DNA from: Cystobacter ferrugineus
GTDB taxonomy: Bacteria > Myxococcota > Myxococcia > Myxococcales > Myxococcaceae
Length of the DNA: 64,000 bases
Assembly (NCBI RefSeq): GCF_001887355.1
Contig: NZ_MPIN01000007.1
Span: 84,888 to 148,887 of the forward strand
Direction: 5' to 3'
The notes below the pieces were generated by a model. It was given only the letters and a program-made list of their open reading frames with translations. It ran no database searches and had not been told where the DNA came from. Each line of letters starts with the position of its first letter. Position 1 is the first letter of the stretch. Below, one piece after another: positions 45,472-54,105 of the stretch. The position numbers were made by a program, and so were the translations under genes.

Positions 45472-46323
45472 TCAGCGAGGCGGGAGCACCAGCGGATCCG
45501 GCGGCTCGGGCTGGTAGTTGTCCGGCGGCGGGGACACGGGGGTGGGCAGGGTGTTGAGGATGGGCAGGAGGGCGTCGAGCGCCTCGGTGGCGTCGCCGAA
45601 GCGCTCGTGCGGTGCCGGGGCCGTGGCCCGCGCCGCCCAGGACTCCCAGCGTCCCTTCCAGGCTCCATCCCGGCGCGAGGCCAGCATGTCGCGCAGGATG
45701 CGCCCGAAGGCGAAGACATCCGTGGACGCGGGCAGGGGCCCCTCTTCCTTCCACTCGGGCGCGAGGTAGTCCGCGCCGCCCTCGGGAGGCTTGAGCCAGC
45801 CCGCGGCGTGCGTCCGCCGGAAGTGCTCCAGCCCCATGTCGAGCACGCTCAGCCGCGCGCCCGCGGGCCCCGAGGCGACGAGCACCCGCGAGGACCGCAG
45901 CCGTCCATGCACGAGGCCCGCGTTCCGGGCGGCGGTGAGTGCTCCGGCCAGTTGCCGCGCGAGCGCGCGCAGGTCGGGTAGATCGACTCCTATTTCGTGC
46001 AGTCCCCTCAACATGGACGGCAGGGACTCCCCGCTCCACCAGGGGCGTACGAGCCACAAGCCCTCCCGGGCCTCGTCGTACCCGGTGTCCACCACGGGCG
46101 CGAAGGCGGTGTGTCCGGTGCGTTGGGCCTCGCGCAGCACGTGCGTGAAGTGCTCCAGCTCGGCGCGGGAGGGGGCCCGGAGTGTTCGCCACAGGGTGAG
46201 CCGACCGGCTTCTCCTCCCTGGGTGGGCTCTACCTGACACTCCACACCGGGCTCGTCGCTGAGGGCGGGCCGGACGACCCGCCACGTCCCGCCAAGGATG
46301 TCACCTGGAATCAGTGGGCTCAT
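45472..46323 (-). CDS. Serine/threonine pseudokinase
   Basis: 283 residues of a protein-kinase fold lacking catalytic residues. There is no VAIK Lys (the strand reads TLWRTLRA), the catalytic loop HRDLKxxN is HGRLRSS (139-145, Asp absent), and DFG is DMG in LDMG (161-164). The lower-lobe scaffold is kept: LAPEW for APE (188-191) and TDVFAFGRIL for the helix-F Asp (202). A Pro-rich C-terminal tail ends the protein; no transmembrane helix. It starts 110 bp from the divergent DUF2378 gene. A scaffold or sensor role is likely, since myxobacteria carry many Hanks kinases and some pseudokinases. Confidence 0.8.
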   Translation of the reverse strand: MSPLIPGDILGGTWRVVRPALSDEPGVECQVEPTQGGEAGRLTLWRTLRAPSRAELEHFTHVLREAQRTGHTAFAPVVDTGYDEAREGLWLVRPWWSGESLPSMLRGLHEIGVDLPDLRALARQLAGALTAARNAGLVHGRLRSSRVLVASGPAGARLSVLDMGLEHFRRTHAAGWLKPPEGGADYLAPEWKEEGPLPASTDVFAFGRILRDMLASRRDGAWKGRWESWAARATAPAPHERFGDATEALDALLPILNTLPTPVSPPPDNYQPEPPDPLVLPPR

Positions 46324-46433
46324 GGGAGTGAAGTGTAAACTGGATGAGGACCCTGGACGTGAGGGGTCCTCTTCAGGTGGAGTCCATCCCCGAACACGGG
46401 GTCTCGCGGTTCCCTGGTCACCCAACGAGCGAC

Positions 46434-47045
46434 ATGGAGCACGGCGCACAGCAGGAACTGGAGCGGCGACTGGACGTGATTCGTCCCGAGGACACCCTGC
46501 GGGGCTTCTTCTTCAACGGCGTGCTGGAGCAGGTGCGCCCGCTGGGTGACCCGGTCTCCTGGCGCCGCTGCGTCGAGGCGGCCGGCGGTGATCGGTTCAT
46601 GGCCTTCTTCAGCTACCCCATGGATTCCTTCATCCGGCTGCTCTACGCCGCGGCGAGCGTGCTGAGCGAGGGGCGCGGGGACTTCCGCACGGCCTTGTGG
46701 CACCTGGGGCGGGAAATGGTCCCGTACTACCTGGAATCCAGCGCGGGGCAGGTGCTGTTGCTGTTGGCCCGAGGGGAGCCGCGGTGGTTGCTCGAAGGAC
46801 TCCCCTCCGCCTTCCGGACGGCCGTCCGGCATGGCGAGTGCTCGGTCGCCTGGTTGGGACCGACCCAAGGCCGGCTGCTCTTCCAGGGCTGTACCCTGCC
46901 GGCCGAGTACTACGAGGGCGCGGTGCGGGGCGTCTTCGAGAGCACGCGCATCGCGCAGACCGTGGTCTGCGCGCGGCAGATCAACCTGCTCGACACGGAG
47001 GTGGATGTGTCCTGGGACAAGGAGAGACATGCGGCGGGTGGTTGA
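46434..47045 (+). CDS. DUF2378 (TIGR02265) family protein
   Basis: 203 residues; the ATG at 46434 gives the usual family length, while an in-frame ATG at 46344 would add 30 residues. Family features: DVIRPEDTLRGFFFNGVLEQV, WRRCVEAAGGDRFMAFFSYPMDSFIRLLYAAAS, a central helix and C-terminal beta strands (CSVAWLGPTQGRLLFQGCTLP; EYYEGAVRGVFESTRIA). DUF2378 is found almost only in myxobacteria, in many copies per genome, and has no known function; the fold recalls heme-NO/V4R-type ligand domains by its layout, which I infer only weakly. Its 3' end overlaps the hydrolase gene. Confidence 0.85.
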   Translation: MEHGAQQELERRLDVIRPEDTLRGFFFNGVLEQVRPLGDPVSWRRCVEAAGGDRFMAFFSYPMDSFIRLLYAAASVLSEGRGDFRTALWHLGREMVPYYLESSAGQVLLLLARGEPRWLLEGLPSAFRTAVRHGECSVAWLGPTQGRLLFQGCTLPAEYYEGAVRGVFESTRIAQTVVCARQINLLDTEVDVSWDKERHAAGG

Positions 47046-47802
47046 GTGGACGGAGTTGCCGGGCGAGGGACCGCGGGTCCTGTTGTTGCCGGGTCTGGGG
47101 GCCCGGGGCGCCGGCTTCCAGGCGCTCGCGAGACGGCTCCAGCCCAGGGCGCGGCCCATTCTCGTCGAGTACCCCGAGGGCCCTCACGCGGCCCGGGGCG
47201 CGGGGGCGCTCGCCCAGGAGCTCTTCGAGGCCTGTGGCCCGGTGGACGCGGTGGTGGCCAGCTCCTTCGGGGGCATGGTGGCCGCGCACCTGGCCGCGGC
47301 GGGCGCCGCGCGGGGCGTGGCCTTCCTGGGCTCCTTCACCCGGACCGAGCACCTGGGAGCGCGGGGCCGGCTCATCGCGATGATGGGGCCCATCGCCGTG
47401 CTGGGGCGGCCGGGTCCACTCACCGCCGCCCTGGCCTCCTGGCGCCCCATCTCACCCGCCCGTGTGCCCGAGGTGGTCCCCACCACCCGGCTCGAGCGGA
47501 TGACCACGCTCCACCGCGCCTTCGCCATTCGTGGCGAGCCGCCGCCTCCGTCCCTGCGCGGCCTGCCGGTATCGTGCGTGTGCATCCAGGGCACCCGGGA
47601 CGTGCTGGTGCCGCCCTCGACGGTGAAGCGCCTGGCCGCCTCGCTGCCTCCGGGCACGCCCCAGCACCTGCTGCGCGGCGCCGGTCACGTGCCCTACTTC
47701 ACCCACCCGGAGCAGTGCGCGCGCCTGCTCGAGCCCTGGCTCGAGGCGCTGGCGCCTCCGGTGACGCTCAGCTCTCCTCGGTCGATGCCTCAGCGAGCTT
47801 GA
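47029..47802 (+). CDS. Alpha/beta hydrolase
   Basis: 257 residues from ATG 47029 behind AAGGAGAG, overlapping the end of the DUF2378 gene by 17 bp, so translation is coupled. Nucleophile elbow ASSFGGMVA (Ser), Asp in QGTRDVLVP and His in GAGHVPYFTHPEQ give a complete triad; oxyanion region LLLPGLGARG. No signal peptide. Resembles small esterases such as BioH-like hydrolases; substrate unknown. The 3' end overlaps the convergent LysR gene by 35 bp. Confidence 0.87.
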   Translation: MRRVVEWTELPGEGPRVLLLPGLGARGAGFQALARRLQPRARPILVEYPEGPHAARGAGALAQELFEACGPVDAVVASSFGGMVAAHLAAAGAARGVAFLGSFTRTEHLGARGRLIAMMGPIAVLGRPGPLTAALASWRPISPARVPEVVPTTRLERMTTLHRAFAIRGEPPPPSLRGLPVSCVCIQGTRDVLVPPSTVKRLAASLPPGTPQHLLRGAGHVPYFTHPEQCARLLEPWLEALAPPVTLSSPRSMPQRA

Positions 47803-48667
47803 AGGCCTCGAGCACCGCGGCGGACGCCCGGTCCAGGTACTTGCCCTTGCGGATGAGCAGGCCGATGGGACGCGACACCGGTCCCTCGGCGAAGGGCTTG
47901 GAGACGATCGTCCCCTGGGCCACCTCGGCCGCCACCGTGGCCATGGGCAGGATGGCCACGCCAATGCCCATCTCCACCGCGCGCTTGATGGTCTCGACGT
48001 TGTCGATCTCCATCACCGGGTTGAGGTCCAGGTTCTTCTCGCGCACCAGCCGGTCCAACGCCTTGCGCGTGGGCGCCTCGCGATCAAACGCGATGAAGGG
48101 CACGCCCGAGAGCGCCGTGAGGCTCACCTTCGCCTTGCTGGCGAACGGGTGGTTGGGGGAGCAAACAACAGCCAGCTTGTCATCGCGGAACGGGTGGATG
48201 TCCACGCCGGCGCGCGGCTGCGGGTAGGCCACGATGCCAATCTCCGCCGCGCCCAGGATGACATCGTCATACACCTGATCATTGCGCCGGTAGTTCAGGC
48301 GCATGTTCACCTTGGGGTGGGTCTTGAGCAGCTGCTTCTGCACGTTGCGCAGCTCATGCAGACCCACCGAATAGATGGTGGAGACCGTCGTGGTGCCATG
48401 CACCTCGGCGGACTGCTCGCGGATCTCCTGCTCCACCTCGGCGAAGCGCGCCAGGATTTCCTTGCACCCGCGGAAGAGGCGCTCGCCCGCGGGCGTCGGC
48501 GTCACCTGCCGCGCGCTACGCGACAGCAACTTCTGCTCGTAGCGATTCTCCAGGGCGCGGATCTGCTGGCTCACCGCCGACTGCGTCACATGATTGAGCT
48601 GCGCGGCGCGCGAGAAGGAGCCGGTCTCGACCACGTCACAAAACATCTTCAAGGATTCAAGCTGCAT
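47768..48667 (-). CDS. LysR-family transcriptional regulator
   Basis: 299 residues. N-terminal winged helix MQLESLKMFCDVVETGSFSRAAQLNHVTQSAVSQQIRALE with the recognition helix, followed by a linker helix and the type 2 periplasmic-binding effector domain (YSVGLHELRNVQKQLLKTHP, AEIGIVAYPQPRAG, FIAFDREAPTRKALDRLV). It resembles the CysB/CbbR branch. LysR proteins usually regulate a divergent target; the nearest divergent reading frame is far (49133), so autoregulation through the repeated CCTAAT elements upstream is likely. Confidence 0.93.
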   Translation of the reverse strand: MQLESLKMFCDVVETGSFSRAAQLNHVTQSAVSQQIRALENRYEQKLLSRSARQVTPTPAGERLFRGCKEILARFAEVEQEIREQSAEVHGTTTVSTIYSVGLHELRNVQKQLLKTHPKVNMRLNYRRNDQVYDDVILGAAEIGIVAYPQPRAGVDIHPFRDDKLAVVCSPNHPFASKAKVSLTALSGVPFIAFDREAPTRKALDRLVREKNLDLNPVMEIDNVETIKRAVEMGIGVAILPMATVAAEVAQGTIVSKPFAEGPVSRPIGLLIRKGKYLDRASAAVLEAFKLAEASTEES

Positions 48668-48681
48668 AGGGCGGCGCCCCT

Positions 48682-48751
48682 CCTAACCGAAGCCTAATAA
48701 CGAGGCCAGCCCTAATTAGCCGGTCTACGCCGGATGGCGGCTCGCCTAATT
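48682..48751 (-). promoter_or_regulatory. CCTAA(T) repeats upstream of the LysR gene
   Basis: CCTAA occurs at 48682, 48693, 48711 (as CCTAATTAG, a short palindrome) and 48745 (CCTAATTG) in an otherwise GC-rich 90-bp stretch. They may be LysR-binding half-sites or promoter elements. Confidence 0.35.
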
Positions 48752-48761
48752 GACGGGCGCG

Positions 48762-49073
48762 TCAGCCCGGCCCCTCGGCGGAGGAGGGAGACTTGGACCG
48801 GAGCACGAGCACCGCCGTGGCCAGGCCGAGCGCCAGCAGGGCCGCTCCCGACATGCCCTGCACGCGGCCCATCTCCTGCGCGCTCTCCCGCATGAGGGCG
48901 CACTCCTCCTCGGGGAGCTCCGTGCAGTCGGCGGGTTTCATGCGCGTCACAATGCCGTTACCGGCGAGGAAGAGGCCGCCCAGCAGCAGGCCGCCACTCA
49001 GTCCCAGCAGTGCTGCTCGGAGCAGCCCCCGGGCGCTCGGGGGGGCCGGGGTGTTTCTGGCTTCGCGTTGCAT
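48762..49073 (-). CDS. Small two-helix membrane protein, hypothetical
   Basis: 103 residues with two transmembrane helices (ALLGLSGGLLLGGLFLAGNGIV; GMSGAALLALGLATAVLVLRS) around a ~30-residue loop with two cysteines (DCTELPEEECALM) that could form a disulfide in the periplasm. Both ends are probably cytoplasmic. Same direction as the LysR gene, 94 bp apart. Family not recognised; codon bias is like the neighbours. Confidence 0.6.
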   Translation of the reverse strand: MQREARNTPAPPSARGLLRAALLGLSGGLLLGGLFLAGNGIVTRMKPADCTELPEEECALMRESAQEMGRVQGMSGAALLALGLATAVLVLRSKSPSSAEGPG

Positions 49074-49132
49074 GGCCGGACGCTACCCCCGCCCTGGGGT
49101 CGCGCGCCACATCCCGCGTATGCTCGGCCCCC

Positions 49133-50245
49133 ATGCGAATCCTCTACGGTGTCGTTGGCGAAGGCATGGGGCACGCGACCCGCTCCCGCGTCCTCCTCGA
49201 GGAACTCACCCGCGAGCACGAGGTGCAGATCGTCGTCTCGGGACGAGCCAAGGACTATCTGGCCAAACGCTTCGACAAGGTGCACGGCATCTGGGGCCTC
49301 ACCCTGGCCTACGAGGGCAACTCGGTGAAGAAGCTGCAGACGCTGCTGCAGAACGTCTCCGGGGCCATCAAGGGCTGGCCGCACAACATCCGCCAGTACT
49401 TCGAGCTCGTGGAGAAGTTCCAGCCCGACGTGGTGGTGAGTGACTTCGAGAGCTTCAGCTACCTCTTCGGCCGCAACCACCGCCTGCCCGTCATCAGCGT
49501 GGACAACATGCAGATCATCAACCGCTGCCAGCACGACAGCGCGCTGCTCGCCGGTTGGGAGGAGGACTTCGAGGGCACGCGCGCCATCGTGAAGTCCAAG
49601 CTGCCCGGCTGTTTCCACTACCTCGTCACGTCCTTCTTCCATCCACCGGTGCGCAAGGAGCGCACCACCGTGCTGCCCTCCATCCTCCGGCCGGAGATCC
49701 TCGCCGCCCGCTCCGAGCCCGGAGAGCACCTGCTCGTCTACCAGACCTCCACCTCCAACACCGCGCTGCCGGACATCCTCAAGCAGAGCGGGCTGCCCTG
49801 CCACATCTACGGGCTGCGGCGGGACCTCACCGAGGACGTGCGCGACGGCAATCTGCTCTACCGCCCCTTCAGTGAGGCGGGCTTCATCGACGACCTGCGC
49901 ACCGCGCGGGCCGTGGTGGCCGGCGGCGGTTACACCCTCATGAGCGAGGCCGTCTACCTGCACAAGCCCATGCTCGCGCTCCCCGTCCAGGGCCAGTTCG
50001 AGCAGGTGCTCAATGCCCTGTACCTGGAGAAGCTCGGCTACGGCATGTACGCGCCCACGCTCACCGTGGAGCGGCTGCGCGACTTCCTCGATCGCGTCCC
50101 CCAGTGCCAGAAGGCGCTCGAGGGCTACACCCAGGAGGGGAACGAGAAGATGATGAGCGCCCTGCGCGAGCAGCTCGCCCGGGCCGCCGAGTACAAGGGC
50201 CGCTGGTGGGAAGACGTCGAGCCGGGTGGACCCGTGAACGGCTGA
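49133..50245 (+). CDS. Glycosyltransferase of the MJ1255/UDP-GlcNAc-transferase-like family
   Basis: 370 residues, GT-B fold. N-terminus MRILYGVVGEGMGHATRSRVLLEEL carries the glycine-rich acceptor loop, then VVSDFESFSYLFGRNHRLPVISVDN. The donor-binding C-terminal part has HLLVYQTSTSN, VVAGGGYTLMSEAVYLHKPMLALP and QFEQVLNALYLEKLGYG. This pattern matches the MJ1255-type family annotated as glycosyltransferase, related to MurG and glycolipid transferases. Membrane-associated but without transmembrane helices. Product and acceptor unknown; no polysaccharide cluster nearby. Confidence 0.82.
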   Translation: MRILYGVVGEGMGHATRSRVLLEELTREHEVQIVVSGRAKDYLAKRFDKVHGIWGLTLAYEGNSVKKLQTLLQNVSGAIKGWPHNIRQYFELVEKFQPDVVVSDFESFSYLFGRNHRLPVISVDNMQIINRCQHDSALLAGWEEDFEGTRAIVKSKLPGCFHYLVTSFFHPPVRKERTTVLPSILRPEILAARSEPGEHLLVYQTSTSNTALPDILKQSGLPCHIYGLRRDLTEDVRDGNLLYRPFSEAGFIDDLRTARAVVAGGGYTLMSEAVYLHKPMLALPVQGQFEQVLNALYLEKLGYGMYAPTLTVERLRDFLDRVPQCQKALEGYTQEGNEKMMSALREQLARAAEYKGRWWEDVEPGGPVNG

Positions 50246-50274
50246 GGCTCGCCCCGTTCCTCACGACGCACCGC

Positions 50275-51195
50275 CTACAGGCGCAGCGAGTCGAGGAACG
50301 CGGTGACGTCGGCGACGAAGCGCTGGGGCTGCTCGACATGGGGGGCGTGGCCCGTGTCCGGGTAGAGCAGCAGCCGGCCACGGCCCAGCGCCTGGGCGAG
50401 CGCCCGTTGCTCGGCGACGGAGAAGATGCCGTCCCGGTCCCCGCCCACGACGAGCGCGGGGACGCGGATGCTCCCGAGCCGGGAGGAATGGTCCTCGGCG
50501 GCGAGCCCCGCGAGCGCGTCCTTCCAGACGCGGGCGGGCACCTTGAGGCTCTCGGCGACGGCGGTGTCGAGGAAGGTGGAGGGGATGGGGCGGTAGAAGG
50601 TGCTCGCCTGGAAGTCGCGGACGAAGGCCGGATCGATCGGATCGCTCAGGGTGTCCACCACGGACTTCAGGTCGGCGATGACGGCATTGCCCCGGGACGT
50701 AGGGGCCGAGCCGACGAGCACGAGGGCCTGGACGCGCTGGGGGTACTCGAGGGCGACCTGCTGGGCGATGAAGCTGCCCATGGAGTGGCCCAGGAGGGTG
50801 GCGCGCCGGTGGCCCCGGGCGTCGAGGAAGGCCACCACGTCGGCGGCGAAGTCGGACTGGGAGTAGCCGCCGCTGGGGCGCGAGGAGTCGCCGTGGCCGC
50901 GCTGGTCGAGCGCGTAGACGTGATAGCGGCGCGACAGCAGCGGGTAGTCCAGCTCGAAGGAGCGGTACGAGTCGGTGTAGCCGTGCAGCAGCACGAGCAC
51001 CGGACCCTCGCGGCGGCCCTGCTCGACGTAGTGCATCCGCACGCCGGTGGACAGCCACACGAAGCCCTCGCGCGGGCCTGGCTCGGCGCCGAGGGCCTCG
51101 GCCCCCGTGCCCAGGTGGGATTGCTCGGTCGCGTCTTCCGGGCCGCAGGCGCTCAGCGCCGCCACGGCGAGCAGCAGGATCAGATGGTTCTTCAT
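50275..51195 (-). CDS. Alpha/beta-hydrolase lipoprotein
   Basis: 306 residues from ATG 51195, preceded by GGAGG. Lipobox AVAALSAC marks an envelope lipoprotein. The hydrolase core is canonical: LVLLHGYTDSYRSF (oxyanion), DQRGHGDSSRP, nucleophile in LLGHSMGSFIAQQ, Asp in VVGGDRDGIFS and His in PDTGHAPHVEQP. Closest in look to haloalkane dehalogenase/epoxide hydrolase-like or esterase enzymes; the halide-stabilising residues cannot be judged. Likely faces the periplasm or cell surface and attacks an external substrate. Confidence 0.88.
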   Translation of the reverse strand: MKNHLILLLAVAALSACGPEDATEQSHLGTGAEALGAEPGPREGFVWLSTGVRMHYVEQGRREGPVLVLLHGYTDSYRSFELDYPLLSRRYHVYALDQRGHGDSSRPSGGYSQSDFAADVVAFLDARGHRRATLLGHSMGSFIAQQVALEYPQRVQALVLVGSAPTSRGNAVIADLKSVVDTLSDPIDPAFVRDFQASTFYRPIPSTFLDTAVAESLKVPARVWKDALAGLAAEDHSSRLGSIRVPALVVGGDRDGIFSVAEQRALAQALGRGRLLLYPDTGHAPHVEQPQRFVADVTAFLDSLRL

Positions 51196-51587
51196 GGGGT
51201 CCCCCTCCAGGAGCCTTCGCCCATAGCAGGCCATCAGGCGATGGCAAGATATGTATATCGGGAATTAGCAGACAAATCCGCTACGTTTACAATAGTGCAG
51301 CTGATGTCGATGCTCATCGCTCCGGCCTGATTGGAGTTGACGCACTCCGGGTTCGGGCACGGGCTCAATGACAGCACATGCGCGCCGGGGGTTTCTTCGG
51401 CCGGGCGCGATGACGTCCCGCGTCACCCACGCGCCCGCTCGGGCGGCTTCCCGTCCTCTCACCCGCTGGGAGCGAGAGGCGGACGAACATAGCGCTTGCG
51501 CTGGGCGCGACATGGGACTACGCCTGCCACCGCAAAAGTCATACAGCACGCAAGCATCACCAACATCAGACAGTTCAGGAGGACGGA
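51196..51587. other. 392-bp intergenic region before araF
   Basis: Nearest the divergent lipoprotein gene it is A/T-rich (51241-51310, including GATATGTATATC). On the minus strand a short open frame (51234-51377) carries four cysteines but no RBS. The half nearer araF is GC-rich without a clear promoter or operator. The araF Shine-Dalgarno AGGAGG lies at 51577-51582. Confidence 0.5.
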
Positions 51588-52577
51588 ATGCGCCTTTGGA
51601 AGAACCTGATCGTGGCTTGTGCCGTGTCCTTGCTCTCGGCGGTCTCCGCCTCCGCCGCCGACGCGAAGGACGTGAAGATTGGCTTTGTCGTCAAGCAGCC
51701 CGAGGAGCCCTGGTTCCAGGACGAGTGGAAGTTCGCGGACATCGCCGCCAAGGAGAAGGGCTTCACCCTGGTGAAGATTGGCGCCGAGGACGGGGAGAAG
51801 GCCCTGTCCGCCATCGACAACCTCGGGGCGCAGGGCGCCCAGGGCGTCATCATCTGCACGCCCGACGTGAAGCTCGGGCCGGGTCTGGTGGCCCGGGCCA
51901 ATGCCAACCAGCTCAAGCTCATGACGGTGGATGACCGGCTGGTGGACAGCAAGGGCCGGCCGCTGGAGAAGGTGCCGCACATGGGCATCTCCGCCACCAA
52001 GATTGGCGAGGCGGTGGGGCAGGCCATCGTGGATCAGATCAAGGCGCGGGGCTGGAACATGAAGGAGGTCGGTGCCATCCGCGTCTCCTATGATCAGCTC
52101 CCCACGGCGAAGGAGCGCGTCGAGGGCGCCATCTCCGTGCTCAAGAAGAACGGCTTCCCGGCGCAGAACATCTTCGACGCGCCCCAGAGCAAGACGGACA
52201 CCGAGGCGGCGCTCAACGCGGCCAACGTGGTGCTCAACAAGAACGCGGGCCTCAAGAAGTGGGTGGCGTTCGGCCTCAACGACGAGGCGGTGCTCGGCGC
52301 CGTCCGGGCCACCGAGACGGCCGGGCTGAAGGCGGCGGACGTGGTGGGCATCGGCATCGGCGGCTCGGATGCGTCCATCAACGAGTTCAAGAAGTCCGCC
52401 CCGACGGGCTTCTACGGCAGCATCATCATCTCGCCCAAGCGCCACGGCTACGAGACCGCGCTCAACATGTTCAACTGGGTGAGCACCGGCAAGGAGCCGG
52501 AGAAGCTCATCCTCACCTCGGGCGAGCTGGCCACGCGCGACACGTACAAGGACGTCCGCAAGCAGCTCGGACTCTAG
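51588..52577 (+). CDS. araF: L-arabinose-type ABC transporter, periplasmic binding protein
   Basis: 329 residues with a signal peptide ending ASAADA. The segment KIGFVVKQPEEPWFQDEWKF and FADIAA..GFTLVKI, DGEKALSAIDNL, ICTPDVKLGPGLVARA, KAADVVGIGIGGSDA and GFYGSIIISPKRHGYE line up closely with E. coli AraF rather than with xylose- or ribose-binding proteins. It captures an aldopentose in the periplasm for AraGH. AGGAGG is ideally spaced before the ATG. First gene of a three-gene operon; no arabinose catabolic gene follows. Confidence 0.9.
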   Translation: MRLWKNLIVACAVSLLSAVSASAADAKDVKIGFVVKQPEEPWFQDEWKFADIAAKEKGFTLVKIGAEDGEKALSAIDNLGAQGAQGVIICTPDVKLGPGLVARANANQLKLMTVDDRLVDSKGRPLEKVPHMGISATKIGEAVGQAIVDQIKARGWNMKEVGAIRVSYDQLPTAKERVEGAISVLKKNGFPAQNIFDAPQSKTDTEAALNAANVVLNKNAGLKKWVAFGLNDEAVLGAVRATETAGLKAADVVGIGIGGSDASINEFKKSAPTGFYGSIIISPKRHGYETALNMFNWVSTGKEPEKLILTSGELATRDTYKDVRKQLGL

Positions 52578-52590
52578 TGGTCGAAGGCGC

Positions 52591-54105
52591 ATGACCCCGT
52601 TCCTCGAATTCACGAACATCTCCAAGAGCTTTCCCGGGGTCCGCGCCCTCAAGGAGTTGAGCTTCTCCGTTCCCGCCGGCCGGGTCATCGGCCTGCTCGG
52701 CGAGAACGGCGCGGGCAAGTCCACGCTCATCAAGATATTGGGCGGGGACTACCAGCCGGACACGGGGGAGATCCGCATCGCGGGCCAGGCGCGGCGCTTC
52801 ACCTCGACGCGCGCCTCGCTCGGCGCCGGAGTCACCGTGGTGCACCAGGAGCTGCAACTGGTGCCCGAGCTGACGGTGGCCGAGAACCTCATGCTCGGCC
52901 GCTTTCCCTCCCGGGCGGGGGTGGTGGACTTCCGCAAGCTGTTCGAGCAGGTGGGCGCCGTCCTGAAGGACATCGGCGTGGAGGTGGACCCCCGGGTCAA
53001 GGTCTCCGAGCTGTCGATCGGCACCCGGCAGATGGTGGAGATCGCCAAGGCCGCCATCTTCGACGCCTCCGTCATCGCCCTGGACGAGCCCACCTCCTCG
53101 CTCTCCGCGCACGAGAGCGAGGTGCTCTTCCGCCTCGTCGACCGGCTGCGCAAGGCGGGCAAGGTCATCCTCTACGTGTCGCACCGGTTGGATGAGTTGT
53201 TCCGGCTGTGCGACGGCTGCGTGGTGCTGCGTGATGGGCGCCTCGTGGCGCATCACGAGACCATGGAAGGCCTCACGCGCGAGGTGCTGGTGCGCGAGAT
53301 GGTGGGGCGGGAGATCCAGGACATCTGGGGCTGGCGGCCCCGGAAGCTGGGCGACGTGCGCCTGTCGGCCTCGGGGGTGAGGGGCTCGCGCCTGCCCATT
53401 CCCGCGTCCTTCCAGGTGCGCGCCGGGGAGATCCTCGGCTTCTTCGGGCTGGTGGGGGCGGGGCGCAGCGAGCTGTCGCGCCTGCTCTACGGCGCCGATC
53501 GGCGGCACGCGGGCGAGCTGCGGATGGATGGCCAGCCCGTCCACGTGCGCAACCCGCGGCAGGCGGTGCGCGCGGGGCTCGTGCTCTGTCCGGAGGACCG
53601 CAAGGCGGATGGCATCCTCCAGGGCCGCTCGGTCGAGGAGAACGTCAACGTCTCCTGCCGCCGCCACTTCTCGCCGCTGGGGTTCATCAACCCGGGCCGC
53701 GAGGCGCGCATGGCCGAGGACTACATCAAGCGGCTCGGCGTGCGCACGCCGTCGCGCTTCCAGGACATCGTCAACCTGTCGGGCGGCAACCAGCAGAAGG
53801 TCATCCTGTCGCGCTGGCTGGCCGAGCAGGGCATCAAGGTCTTCATCGTCGACGAGCCCACGCGCGGCATCGACGTGGGGGCCAAGAGCGACATCTACGA
53901 AGTGCTGTACGGACTGGCGGAGCTGGGCATCTCCATCATCGTCATCTCCAGCGAGCTGCCCGAGGTCATGGGCATCAGCGACCGGATTCTCGTCATGTGC
54001 GGTGGCCGCATCACGGCGGAGTTCGACCGACCCGACTTCTCCGAGGAGAAACTCCTGGCGGCGGCACTGCCCGACCGCTCCGTGGCCCAAGAGGATTCGA
54101 AATGA
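52591..54105 (+). CDS. araG: L-arabinose-type ABC transporter, double ATPase subunit
   Basis: 504 residues, two fused ATPase domains as in all CUT2 sugar importers. Domain 1 has Walker A GENGAGKST (37-45), a signature at LSIGTRQMVEIAKA and Walker B VIALDEPTSSL. Domain 2 has a degenerate Walker A (GLVGAGRSE), signature LSGGNQQKVILSRWL and Walker B VFIVDEPTRGIDVGAKS. It powers uptake through AraH. The stop overlaps the araH start (ATGA); the gap from araF is 13 bp. Confidence 0.93.
   Translation: MTPFLEFTNISKSFPGVRALKELSFSVPAGRVIGLLGENGAGKSTLIKILGGDYQPDTGEIRIAGQARRFTSTRASLGAGVTVVHQELQLVPELTVAENLMLGRFPSRAGVVDFRKLFEQVGAVLKDIGVEVDPRVKVSELSIGTRQMVEIAKAAIFDASVIALDEPTSSLSAHESEVLFRLVDRLRKAGKVILYVSHRLDELFRLCDGCVVLRDGRLVAHHETMEGLTREVLVREMVGREIQDIWGWRPRKLGDVRLSASGVRGSRLPIPASFQVRAGEILGFFGLVGAGRSELSRLLYGADRRHAGELRMDGQPVHVRNPRQAVRAGLVLCPEDRKADGILQGRSVEENVNVSCRRHFSPLGFINPGREARMAEDYIKRLGVRTPSRFQDIVNLSGGNQQKVILSRWLAEQGIKVFIVDEPTRGIDVGAKSDIYEVLYGLAELGISIIVISSELPEVMGISDRILVMCGGRITAEFDRPDFSEEKLLAAALPDRSVAQEDSK

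Noticed and set aside
47768-47802. 35-bp overlap of the hydrolase and LysR genes as an antisense regulator
   Set aside because: Short convergent 3' overlaps are common in compact GC-rich genomes; nothing else suggests regulation.
51234-51377. 47-codon Cys-containing frame on the minus strand (GTG start) that could be a small peptide or RiPP precursor
   Set aside because: No RBS, no leader-like sequence and no modification enzyme nearby; the open frame is short. Kept only as a note in the intergenic entry.
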